This document shows, piece by piece, positions 1-6,868 of a DNA stretch of 16,749 nt. The position numbers were made by a program, and so were the translations under genes. The stretch is taken from assembly GCA_030612165.1 (NCBI GenBank), contig JAUWOK010000011.1, positions 1 through 16,749 on the forward strand. Reading direction: 5' to 3'. The number at the start of each line of letters is the position of its first letter. The first letter of the stretch is position 1. This DNA comes from Dehalococcoidia bacterium (GTDB lineage: Bacteria > Chloroflexota > Dehalococcoidia > GIF9 > AB-539-J10). The notes beneath the pieces were generated by a model. It was not told where the DNA came from and made no database searches. It was given only the letters and a program-made list of their open reading frames with translations.

Positions 1-2
1 CA

Positions 3-89
3 AGAGCAAAACCGGTTAACGCTTATACGATGGCCGGATTCACAAATGACGCAGGTCTAAGTATTGAGGAATTCAAGAAGCTTTTGTAA
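3..89 (+). CDS. Possible C-terminal end of a gene entering from the left
   Basis: An open frame runs from the first bases of the window to a TAA at 87-89 and encodes 28 residues ending in the charged, helix-like stretch SIEEFKKLL. It could be the C-terminus of a protein whose body lies outside the window. An ATG at 30-32 would alternatively give a 19-residue peptide, which is unlikely to be a gene. I do not recognise the family, and the stretch is short enough to be open by chance. About 140 bases without a convincing gene follow. Confidence 0.35.
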   Translation, partial: RAKPVNAYTMAGFTNDAGLSIEEFKKLL

Positions 90-252
90 GAGCTTATTTT
101 GAGAGACGGATGTCGACAGGCTTCCTACAGGCTCAATTGAACATTAGCTTGGCTTGTTAAGCTGGTAACATTAGCCTGAATTGCTACTTCGCGGCCGCAG
201 GCAGAAGCGTCTGCTTCCAGCTTTGTAATTTGCCCGAACCTGCCTTATCTCG

Positions 253-1674
253 GTGCAACTGTCCTTCTATCTCATAACAGATATCTTGCCGAATATCGTT
301 ATCATCAAAGGAATGAGCGACGGGCTAATAGTATTGGATGCACAGGATCGCGTAGTGGATATAAACCCGTCTGCTGAAAGTATCATTGGTTGGACAACTT
401 CAGAAGCCATCGGGCAGCCAGTTAACCAAGTACTATCCTGTTGGCCTGATTTAGCCAAAGAGCATCGAGAGGTGACGGAGACACAATCGGAGATAGTTCT
501 CGGTAAAGGTGAGGAGGAGCGTTACTATGACCTTCGCATTTCGCCGCTGTATGCCCGGCGCGGCTCCATCGCTGGCAGGGTAATTGTATTGCATAATATC
601 ACTGAGCGCAAGAAACAGGAGGGATTACAAAGAAAGGTGTTTGAGAACACCCAAGCGGGAATATTCATAATCCAGGACGGGAAATTCAGATATGTTAATC
701 CGCAATTTGAGAATTATTCCGGTTATACCAAAGAGGAGCTTTTAAAAATGTCTTCATCGGCTCTCGTTTCTTCCGAAGACAGAGAAACGCTTCAAGAAAA
801 TGCCCTAAAAACGCTAACTGGAAAAGGAGCACACGCCTATGAATATAGGTTGATAAGGAAAAATGAACAAATACTTTGGATTATAGCGAGGGTAGTCCCG
901 ATTGAATATGAGGGGAGAGCAATTTTGGGAAGTTGCATGGACATTACTGAGCGCAAACAAGAGGAGCAGAGAAAGGCGCAATTTATTAATATGCTGGCCC
1001 ATGAATTAAACACGCCGCTAACTCCCATTCTGTCTTCAGGGAAGTTATTATTAGAGCAGCTTGAGTCAAAAGGGGAAATTGAGTCCAGGTTAGCCAGAAA
1101 TATCCTCAATGGTGCCTATACCTTGAGTGACCGCCTCGGTGAGTTTCTGGATCTGGCTAAAAGTGAAACAGGGCTTCTTGAAGTAAACCCCGAGCTTTTG
1201 GAGATGCAGGGCTTAATTAGGAGAATCGTGCGACAATATATCCCCCTGTTTGCCGCTAAAAAGCAGAAGTTTCAGGAAAAACTGGAAAAGCCGCTTCCTT
1301 GCGTTCTGGCTGATGACAAGTGCGTTGGGCAGGTGTTATCGAACCTGCTATCCAATGCCCATAAATTCACCCCCGAAGAAGGACAAGTGACCTTGAAGGG
1401 TAGAACAGAGGAAAACGTCCTGGTAATCAAAGTAGAAGATAATGGCCCGTGTATCCCGCTTGAAAAGCAGGCAACTCTATTCCAGCCTTACTCTCACTCG
1501 GATCAGTTTTCCGGCCTGGGTTTAGGTTTGGCTATCTGCAAACAATTAGTTGAACTCCAGGGGGGCAGGATTTGGTACCAAAGCTTGCCCAACAAAGGCA
1601 ACTCCTTCGGCTTCTCCTTGCCTCTGGCAAAAGAGACAACAGTTAGCGGAAGAGAGGAAACTGCTACATCCTGA
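253..1674 (+). CDS. PAS-PAS sensor histidine kinase, apparently lacking its membrane sensor
   Basis: This 473-residue histidine protein kinase would autophosphorylate and pass phosphate to an unidentified response regulator. Domains in order are: PAS 1 (about 20-120), PAS 2 (about 127-235, ending DITERKQ), HisKA with H-box phospho-acceptor His250 in LAHELNTPL, and HATPase_c (about 350-460) with N-box NLLSNAHKF around 364-372, G1 box DNGPCI at 396-401 and G2 box GLGLGLAI at 421-428. The G1 box usually reads DxGxGI, so Cys400 replaces a glycine. There is no signal peptide or complete membrane segment. The start is a GTG at 253 without a clear ribosome-binding site. The frame stays open back to 229 after a TAA at 226-228, and residues just upstream still resemble the last helix of 7TM-type histidine kinases, so the gene may be an N-terminal truncation. 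No regulator gene is adjacent. Confidence 0.85.
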   Translation: MQLSFYLITDILPNIVIIKGMSDGLIVLDAQDRVVDINPSAESIIGWTTSEAIGQPVNQVLSCWPDLAKEHREVTETQSEIVLGKGEEERYYDLRISPLYARRGSIAGRVIVLHNITERKKQEGLQRKVFENTQAGIFIIQDGKFRYVNPQFENYSGYTKEELLKMSSSALVSSEDRETLQENALKTLTGKGAHAYEYRLIRKNEQILWIIARVVPIEYEGRAILGSCMDITERKQEEQRKAQFINMLAHELNTPLTPILSSGKLLLEQLESKGEIESRLARNILNGAYTLSDRLGEFLDLAKSETGLLEVNPELLEMQGLIRRIVRQYIPLFAAKKQKFQEKLEKPLPCVLADDKCVGQVLSNLLSNAHKFTPEEGQVTLKGRTEENVLVIKVEDNGPCIPLEKQATLFQPYSHSDQFSGLGLGLAICKQLVELQGGRIWYQSLPNKGNSFGFSLPLAKETTVSGREETATS

Positions 1675-1897
1675 CAAGCTCATAGTTGACCATTGTGTTC
1701 TCCGCCCATACATACTTGAGCAGGCAACCGTACTTATCTTCATTGTTCACGTCCTGCTCCAGCTTCGCCATCTTCCCTATCCAATACATCTAACCACTCT
1801 TCGTGCCAGGGCCGTCACATGAAAACATCGGCAGTGCCTACCCGAACATATTCCCAACCCTACCGACGCGGCAAATAGGCTCACCCTCCCCCTTCAT
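1664..1897 (-). other. Degenerate-looking small reading frame with two in-frame TAG codons
   Basis: This is the only content I see between the kinase stop and the 112-residue hypothetical gene. Reading the minus strand from an ATG at 1897-1895, inside the end of the preceding gene, the frame meets TAG, continues about 16 codons, meets a second TAG, and then gives 41 residues beginning MYWIGKMAKLEQD from the ATG at 1789 to a TAG at 1666-1664. The last part looks protein-like, with mixed charge, aromatic residues and a single YGC. No Shine-Dalgarno sequence precedes the ATG at 1789, which directly follows the second TAG. It may be a decayed small gene, a 41-residue protein translated by coupling, or chance. 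It overlaps the kinase 3' end by 11 bases on the opposite strand. Confidence 0.3.
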
Positions 1898-2219
1898 ATG
1901 AGCCAAGAATGAAATCCAGATTTTCCTGCATGGTCTTCAGCCGATCCGCGGGGAAAAGATTCTCGTCCATATCCAGAATCATCTTCGTCTCGCCAGAAGG
2001 TGACCCTATGATATGAGCGCTGCCACATTCTTTCTCCCCTTCAGCCTTGCTCGTCTTCAGCTTCATCACGGCACGAGTTTGTGTCGCTCCACTGGCAAGA
2101 GGATATGTCTGCAATCCAGCTTCCTCCGCCAGCAGCCCCTGCTTGCCCGCCAGGTCCCGCAACTCCTCGTAGAGCATTTCCGGGTTCAGTCCTTGATAAG
2201 TCTTTCTGATATGAATCAT
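1881..2219 (-). CDS. Hypothetical protein, 112 residues
   Basis: I do not recognise the family. The start is well supported: an ATG at 2219-2217 preceded by a strong ribosome-binding site (AAGGAGGG on the minus strand) at normal spacing. The predicted soluble protein has no signal peptide or membrane helix. It starts with a charged helix-like region (about residues 14-35). The middle contains a probable extended stretch with many Thr, Lys and Glu residues (about 45-70). The C-terminus is acidic (DMDENLFPAD, about 83-92) followed by another helix. It is convergent with the kinase and divergent from the trm112-like gene, sharing about 90 bases of promoter region with the latter. A TATAAT on the minus strand at 2291-2286 is a possible -10 box for this gene. 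Confidence 0.7.
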   Translation of the reverse strand: MIHIRKTYQGLNPEMLYEELRDLAGKQGLLAEEAGLQTYPLASGATQTRAVMKLKTSKAEGEKECGSAHIIGSPSGETKMILDMDENLFPADRLKTMQENLDFILGSYEGGG

Positions 2220-2240
2220 CGTCCCTCCTTCATATAATCA

Positions 2241-2310
2241 CGGTATTCGGTATTTTCCCTATTTCACTTGCCCTGCCTGGACATTTATTATAGTATATTC
2301 CGTACGCGCC
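2241..2310. promoter_or_regulatory. Divergent promoter region between the hypothetical gene and the trm112-like gene
   Basis: The plus strand has TTGCCC at 2268-2273 and TAGTAT at 2291-2296, 17 bases apart, just before the trm112-like ATG at 2311. If used, the transcript would have a leader of only about 8 bases. The minus strand has a perfect TATAAT at 2291-2286 facing the hypothetical gene, without a good -35 box. The heptamer CGGTATT is repeated in tandem at 2241-2254. All of this is inferred from sequence. Confidence 0.35.
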
Positions 2311-2481
2311 ATGAAAAAAGAAATGCTAGCTATCCTGGCCTGTCCGGTCTGTCACCGGTCACTCAGGCTCAGCATGGAAGAACAAGAGGGAGAAGAGGTA
2401 ATCTCCGGCTCTCTTTATTGCAAAAAATGTCAACGCTCCTATCCCATCGCAACAAGCATTCCCGACCTGCTGTGCTCGTAA
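2311..2481 (+). CDS. Trm112-like zinc-binding protein, 56 residues
   Basis: This small protein has the layout of the Trm112/YcaR (UPF0434) family. It begins MKKEMLAILACPVC, with a CPVC knuckle at about residues 11-14, a central strand region, a second pair in YCKKCQRSYPI (about 38-48), and ends IPDLL plus two residues, as the family does (IPxML). The four cysteines probably bind zinc. In eukaryotes Trm112 activates methyltransferases; bacterial members are less well understood. The length of about 60 residues is normal. The ATG at 2311 has no ribosome-binding site but lies about 15 bases after a possible -10 box, so translation may be nearly leaderless. The gene ends 8 bases from the convergent queD stop. 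Confidence 0.8.
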   Translation: MKKEMLAILACPVCHRSLRLSMEEQEGEEVISGSLYCKKCQRSYPIATSIPDLLCS

Positions 2482-2489
2482 GCGTATTC

Positions 2490-2870
2490 TCATGCTTGTT
2501 TGCTGTAAATGGCTCCAGTCGTGGGAGTTTCCCATACTTCTACGCAGGACAACCTTACCTGCTCCCGGGTAAGGCGCGGCTCAAGCTCGCCATAGATAGC
2601 GGCAGCGAGATTTTCGCTGGAGGGCTCTATTTCATCAAACGGTGGCACTTCATTGAGATACGCATGATCAAATTGGGAGAGGACATCTTTAAGACATTTC
2701 TTCAGGAGCACGAAATCACAGACCATGCCAGATGACCTGTCTGCCTCTTCTGCCTCCACACGAATCACTACTTTATATCGATGGCCGTGCAGGTTCTCAC
2801 AGCGACCATGGTAATTCCTCAGACGATGAGCGGCATCAAAGTGCCCTTCCACAAATAGCTGATACATCAA
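2490..2870 (-). CDS. queD: 6-carboxy-5,6,7,8-tetrahydropterin synthase (QueD / PTPS family)
   Basis: QueD converts 7,8-dihydroneopterin triphosphate to 6-carboxytetrahydropterin, the second step of queuosine and 7-deazaguanine synthesis in the cytoplasm. Visible signatures are the zinc ligands His15 (GHFDAAH) and His28 and His30 (LHGH), the catalytic Cys24 in CENLHGH, Asp68-His69 in the FDHAYLN segment, and the substrate-binding Glu114 in VWETPT. The length of 126 residues is typical. The frame opens at a TTG (2870), but the ATG at 2867 is the more likely start and has a weak GGA element upstream. The gene starts inside folK, overlapping it by about 35 bases, so the two are probably co-transcribed and translationally coupled. 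The specific QueD role, rather than another PTPS activity, is inferred from length and the Cys-x3-HGH spacing. Confidence 0.93.
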   Translation of the reverse strand: MMYQLFVEGHFDAAHRLRNYHGRCENLHGHRYKVVIRVEAEEADRSSGMVCDFVLLKKCLKDVLSQFDHAYLNEVPPFDEIEPSSENLAAAIYGELEPRLTREQVRLSCVEVWETPTTGAIYSKQA

Positions 2871-3426
2871 TCTTTTCCGTCCATTTCTTCACCTTTTTGT
2901 CTTCTCTCGCGCTTTCGACAAGCTCGCCAACGCTTTTGCCCATCACAGGATGAATCGCGTCGGAAGCAATCTCCGCCAGCGGCACCAGGACAAAAGCCCT
3001 TTCCGCCAGGCGTGGGTGAGGAATTATCAAACCTCCGCAGTTCACCACCTGCTCGTCGTAAAGAAGGATATCTATATCAATAGGACGAGGAGCATTGGCA
3101 AAGGTAGTCTCTCTGCCCATTTCCTTTTCGATACGCTTAACAAATGCCAGTAAGTCGTGCGGGCCCAAAGCGGTTGTAATCACGCATGCCATATTCAAAA
3201 AAAACGCTTGCTCCCGATAGCCTGTCGGTTCAGTTTCGTAAACGGAAGAAAATCGCTCCACCCTTGCTTCGCTGGAAAGAAGCTGTAGTGCCCATCGCAA
3301 ATTCTGCCAGCGATCTCCCATATTCGAGCCCAAGCCCAGATAGACCCGCTCCTCCCGGGAGAAATCCTTTCCTTTGGGACGGGCGCTTATAGGCATGTGG
3401 CTCAAGTTATTGTTATAATCAAGCAT
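2836..3426 (-). CDS. folK: 2-amino-4-hydroxy-6-hydroxymethyldihydropteridine pyrophosphokinase
   Basis: FolK transfers pyrophosphate from ATP to 6-hydroxymethyl-7,8-dihydropterin in folate synthesis. The protein shows the N-terminal strand VYLGLGSNMGDR (about 28-39), the YETEP loop (about 63-67), FLNMAC, and the signature RPIDIDILLYD (about 114-124) followed by IPHPRLAERAFVLVPL. The C-terminal tail of about 30 residues beyond the core is charged and overlaps queD. The first ATG (3426) gives 27 residues ahead of the core; an in-frame ATG at 3396 gives 17. The minus strand has TATAAT at 3439-3434, only 7 bases before the first ATG, which suggests a leaderless message starting at or near 3426. 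No other folate genes are in the window. Confidence 0.93.
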   Translation of the reverse strand: MLDYNNNLSHMPISARPKGKDFSREERVYLGLGSNMGDRWQNLRWALQLLSSEARVERFSSVYETEPTGYREQAFFLNMACVITTALGPHDLLAFVKRIEKEMGRETTFANAPRPIDIDILLYDEQVVNCGGLIIPHPRLAERAFVLVPLAEIASDAIHPVMGKSVGELVESAREDKKVKKWTEKIDVSAICGRAL

Positions 3427-3441
3427 TCCGTCGATTATAAC
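3410..3441. promoter_or_regulatory. Overlapping divergent promoters for folK and the carboxyltransferase operon
   Basis: The plus strand has TATAAT at 3414-3419 and TATAAC at 3436-3441. The minus strand has TATAAT at 3439-3434. The plus-strand elements point to the carboxyltransferase start at 3468 and the minus-strand element to folK at 3426. No strong -35 hexamer is visible for either direction at 16-18 bases, so the assignment rests on the -10 boxes and their placement. The two promoters overlap, so RNA polymerase binding at one could exclude the other. Confidence 0.45.
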
Positions 3442-3467
3442 AGAGAAGGACTTTAGAAGAGGTCTTT

Positions 3468-5039
3468 ATGCAAGAAGGCAAACAAAGCGAGATAGAGAAG
3501 AAACTGAGCAGGCTGGCAGATTTCAAGAAGCAAGCTCTGGCGGGCGGTGGCGCCAGCCGCATTGAAGCACAGCATAACAAAGGAAAATTCACCGCCCGGG
3601 AAAGGCTTGCCCTGCTTTTTGACAAAGAAACTTTTGAGGAAATCGATTCCTTCGTCACCCATCGTTGCAACAATTTCGGCATGGCAGAGCAAAAATTCCC
3701 TGGCGATTCGGTGGTCACGGGATACGGCAGGATTTATGGCCGACAGGTTTTCGCTTATGCCCAGGATTTTACCGTTTTCGGAGGTTCCCTTTCGGAAGTG
3801 GCCTCAGAAAAAATCTGTAAGGTGATGGATATGGCTGCTACCAACGGAGTGCCCATAATCGGCATTCTGGATTCCGGAGGGGCACGCATTCAGGAAGGGG
3901 TAATCAGCCTGGATGGTTATGGAAAAATTATCTCCCGCAATATTCTCTATTCCGGGGTTGTTCCCCAGATTTCGGTGATAGCAGGCTCCTGCGCCGGCGG
4001 CGCTGTTTATTCTCCAGCCATCACTGACTTTATCTTCATGGTAAAAGGCATAGGGCAAATGTACATTACTGGCCCTGATGTCATCAAAACCGTAACGGGA
4101 GAAGAGATAACGCTGGAGCAGTTGGGAGGAGCGCAAACCAACGCTTCAAAAAGTGGCAACTGTCACTTTGTTTGCAAGGATGAGAACGAGTGTTTTCAGT
4201 CGGTTCGTCAATTGCTGACCTTCCTGCCTCAGAATTGCAAAGAACTTCCTCTTGCCTCCAGTCAGCTAGAAAGCGCAAGCCGACTGCTGGATGAAGAAAT
4301 GCTCAACATTTTGCCTGACGAGGCCTGTAAACCTTACGACATGCGAAGAATCCTTTCCAGGGTGGTGGATAACGGCGAGATTGTGGAAGTACAGAGTAAG
4401 TTCGCCCCAAACCTCATCGTGGGTTTTGCCCGTATAGGGGGACGAAGCGTGGGAATACTGGCACAACAGCCACTGCGACTGGCCGGAATCCTTGATGTTG
4501 ACGCTTCAGATAAAGGAGCCAGGTTTGTCCGTTTCTGCGATTGTTTCAACGTACCTTTGGTTACTTTCGTTGATGTTCCCGGATATATGCCCGGGGGACA
4601 TCAGGAGCACAAGGGCATTATCCGTCATGGAGCCAAGCTCCTTTTTGCTTACGCCGAGGCCACTGTGCCCAAGATAAGCGTAATCACCCGCAAGGCTTAC
4701 GGAGGGGCTTATATCGCCATGAGCAGCAAAAGCCTCAGAGGGGATATTAACTATGCCTGGCCAACTGCGGAGATCGCCGTCATGGGCCCTGAAGGAGCAG
4801 TCAATATCGTTTGCCGCAATGAAATCAAGAAATCGGAAAACCCGGAGAGGACCAGAGCAGACCTCATTGGCAAATATCGAGAACGATTCTCTTCTCCCTA
4901 CGAAGCAGCGGCCAGGGGATTCATAGACGATATCATTGATCCGCGGGAAACACGCTCCAGGATAATCCGGGCACTGGAAATACTGGAAGGAAAAAAGGCA
5001 ACTCTGCCCACAAAAAAACATGGGAATATACCATTATGA
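3468..5039 (+). CDS. Acyl-CoA carboxyltransferase subunit (propionyl/methylmalonyl-CoA type)
   Basis: This 523-residue protein belongs to the carboxyltransferase family that includes propionyl-CoA carboxylase beta, the methylmalonyl-CoA decarboxylase alpha subunit and the transcarboxylase 12S subunit. These move a carboxyl group between biotin and an acyl-CoA. The N-terminal crotonase-like half has GARIQEGV followed by a GYG turn and the oxyanion-hole region SCAGGAVYSPA. The C-terminal half has FVDVPGYMPG followed by the second oxyanion region AYGGAYIAMSSK. The length is normal. The ATG at 3468 follows AGAGG at suitable spacing. It overlaps the dehydratase large-subunit gene by four bases (ATGA), so it heads that operon. 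No biotin carboxylase, biotin carrier or membrane decarboxylase gene is in the window, so the acyl-CoA substrate and the direction cannot be decided here. Confidence 0.92.
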   Translation: MQEGKQSEIEKKLSRLADFKKQALAGGGASRIEAQHNKGKFTARERLALLFDKETFEEIDSFVTHRCNNFGMAEQKFPGDSVVTGYGRIYGRQVFAYAQDFTVFGGSLSEVASEKICKVMDMAATNGVPIIGILDSGGARIQEGVISLDGYGKIISRNILYSGVVPQISVIAGSCAGGAVYSPAITDFIFMVKGIGQMYITGPDVIKTVTGEEITLEQLGGAQTNASKSGNCHFVCKDENECFQSVRQLLTFLPQNCKELPLASSQLESASRLLDEEMLNILPDEACKPYDMRRILSRVVDNGEIVEVQSKFAPNLIVGFARIGGRSVGILAQQPLRLAGILDVDASDKGARFVRFCDCFNVPLVTFVDVPGYMPGGHQEHKGIIRHGAKLLFAYAEATVPKISVITRKAYGGAYIAMSSKSLRGDINYAWPTAEIAVMGPEGAVNIVCRNEIKKSENPERTRADLIGKYRERFSSPYEAAARGFIDDIIDPRETRSRIIRALEILEGKKATLPTKKHGNIPL

Positions 5040-6295
5040 GCAACAAGGGACAAACTTTAGCGGAAAAAATTCTCAATTTTAAATCGCCGGGCGTTTCTGC
5101 GGGCGATAGCGCTATCGTAGATATAGACCTGGCTTTCGTTCAAGACACGACCGGCCCTTTAACCATGCGTCAATTTAACAGCAGCGGCTTTCAGTACGTA
5201 GCCAATCCTGAGAAGACCATCATCTTTCTGGACCACGCCGCTCCCAGCCCCAATCGCCAGCTATCCAATGACCATCTATTCCTGCGCCAGTTCGCCAGGG
5301 AGAAGGGGATAGCCCTTTCCGAGGTGGGAAATGGGGTCTGCCATCAACTGGTGGCAGAGAATTTCGCCTGCCCGGGGGATGTCATTGTCGGCGCAGACTC
5401 GCATACCGTGACTGCCGGCGCTTTAGGAGCATTCGCCACCGGCATGGGGTCCAGCGATATAGCGGTAGCAATGGCACTGGGTAAAACCTGGCTGCGGGTG
5501 CCGGAGAGCTTCCTTATTAGCCTCAAGGGGGTTTTCTCCCGCGGCGTTTACGCCAAAGACCTGATCTTGCACCTCATAGGGCTGATCGGAGCTGATGGAG
5601 CCACCTATAAAGCACTGGAATTCGACGGCGAAGCACTGGCCGACATTACCATATCCCAACGCCTTACCATCGCCAATATGGCGGTGGAGGCCGGAGCAAA
5701 GGTGGGGCTGTTCCCCAGCGACGAACTCACCCGCCAATTTTTGGCGGCACAGGGCAGGGCAGACTGTTTCCAGCCCCTCGCACCTGACGCCGATGCTACT
5801 TACGAGCGAACTATCGTCGTGGACTTAAGCCAGCTTACGCCCACAGTTTCTCTGCCCCATGCCGTGGACAATACTTGTGCCGTCCATGAGGCAAAAGGTA
5901 CCAAAGTGCAGCAGGCGTTCCTGGGCACCTGCACCAATGGGCGTCTTGACGATCTGGAGATAGCCGCGGGGATCCTTGAGGGGAAAAAGACTCACCCTTC
6001 TACCAGGCTGCTTGTAGCCCCCGCCTCTCGCCGCGTGCTCAAGGAAGCTATCAGCAAGGGCTATATTCCCGCGCTGCTGGAAGCCGGAGCAACTATCCTG
6101 CCACCGGGATGCGCTGCCTGTCTGGGGCTGCATCAGGGAATTCTGGGGGACGGAGAGGCCTGCATTTCCACCGCCAATCGCAATTTCCGCGGCAGAATGG
6201 GAAACCCTGAAGGCCTGGTTTATCTGGCCAGCCCCGCCACGGTTGCCACTTCCGCCATATACGGCGAAATCACCGACCCCCGGGAGGTTTTATAA
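5036..6295 (+). CDS. Aconitase / 3-isopropylmalate dehydratase family, large subunit
   Basis: This 419-residue protein is the large (catalytic, [4Fe-4S]) subunit of a two-part hydro-lyase of the LeuC/homoaconitase/aconitase family. The iron-sulfur ligands are visible as Cys299 (GTCTNGR) and Cys359 and Cys362 (PPGCAACLG). Other family segments are FLDHAAPSP, VVGADSHT-like IVGADSHTVTAGALGAFATGMG (split around 117-138), and the AxMGPE-equivalent region. The length matches the short LeuC/HacA-type large subunits, not one-piece aconitases. The context with isocitrate dehydrogenase three genes on favours aconitase function (citrate to isocitrate) over leucine synthesis, but sequence alone cannot separate aconitase, homoaconitase and isopropylmalate dehydratase. 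It overlaps the carboxyltransferase by four bases, and its stop overlaps the small-subunit ATG by one base. Confidence 0.92.
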   Translation: MSNKGQTLAEKILNFKSPGVSAGDSAIVDIDLAFVQDTTGPLTMRQFNSSGFQYVANPEKTIIFLDHAAPSPNRQLSNDHLFLRQFAREKGIALSEVGNGVCHQLVAENFACPGDVIVGADSHTVTAGALGAFATGMGSSDIAVAMALGKTWLRVPESFLISLKGVFSRGVYAKDLILHLIGLIGADGATYKALEFDGEALADITISQRLTIANMAVEAGAKVGLFPSDELTRQFLAAQGRADCFQPLAPDADATYERTIVVDLSQLTPTVSLPHAVDNTCAVHEAKGTKVQQAFLGTCTNGRLDDLEIAAGILEGKKTHPSTRLLVAPASRRVLKEAISKGYIPALLEAGATILPPGCAACLGLHQGILGDGEACISTANRNFRGRMGNPEGLVYLASPATVATSAIYGEITDPREVL

Positions 6296-6801
6296 TGGCA
6301 GGCAAGGCAATTAAGGGAAAAACCCTCAAGCTGGGAGACAATATTTCTACAGACCTCATCACCCCCGGTCGATACGCCCACCTGCGCAGCGATCTACCCG
6401 AGCTGGCCAAGCACGTCCTGGAAGACGCCGACCCGGAATTCGCTGCCAGAGTACAGCCGGGCGACATACTGGTAGCGGGCAGGAACTTTGGGCTGGGTTC
6501 CAGTCGGGAACATGCCCCTGTAGTTATCAAGATGTCAGGAATAAGAGCGATACTGGTTAAGTCGGTGGCGCGCATTTTTTTCAGAAACGCCATCAATCAG
6601 GGAATGCCCGTTTTAATATGCGATACCGATAAAATCGCTGCTGGAGACGAGGTGGAGATAAACCCTGATGAAGGTATTATCATCAACACCACTACAGGCG
6701 TCGTTTTAAGCTGCGGCAAAATACCGCCGCTGATGTCCGCTATCCTGGACGAGGGAGGCCTTATTCCCTACATACAAAAGCACAGGGATTTTGTGCTTTA
6801 A
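6295..6801 (+). CDS. Aconitase / 3-isopropylmalate dehydratase family, small subunit
   Basis: This 168-residue protein is the swivel-domain partner of the preceding large subunit. It begins with the family pattern KLGDNISTDLITPGRY (about 12-27) and carries the substrate-recognition loop GRNFGLGSSREHAP (about 62-75), then ARIFFRNAINQGMP (about 95-108) and a C-terminal domain ending GGLIPYIQK. The segment after TDLITPGR, which differs between LeuD, homoaconitase and related enzymes, reads YAHLRSD. This is the loop region known to affect substrate choice, but I cannot assign specificity from it. The ATG at 6295 overlaps the TAA of the large subunit (TAATG), a sign of tight coupling. A 67-base spacer separates it from the isocitrate dehydrogenase gene. 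Confidence 0.93.
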   Translation: MAGKAIKGKTLKLGDNISTDLITPGRYAHLRSDLPELAKHVLEDADPEFAARVQPGDILVAGRNFGLGSSREHAPVVIKMSGIRAILVKSVARIFFRNAINQGMPVLICDTDKIAAGDEVEINPDEGIIINTTTGVVLSCGKIPPLMSAILDEGGLIPYIQKHRDFVL

Positions 6802-6868
6802 TACCTTTCCTTCGCCACCGTAATATAAAGTGCGAACAAAAACCAAAATTCATGTTGTGAGGTCATAA

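Noticed and set aside
200..216. Hairpin GAAGC-gtct-GCTTC upstream of the kinase as a terminator
   Set aside because: The stem is only five bases and no T-run follows it.
1664..1897. Pyrrolysine recoding of the two TAG codons
   Set aside because: Several genes here end in TAG, no pyl genes are visible, and the frame has no identified homologue.
2268..2735. 155-residue plus-strand frame across the trm112-like and queD region
   Set aside because: It is a different frame of two genes with clear family motifs and has no recognisable domains or ribosome-binding site.
4506..5021. 171-residue minus-strand frame inside the carboxyltransferase
   Set aside because: It is antisense to a well-supported gene, with no promoter, ribosome-binding site or domain.
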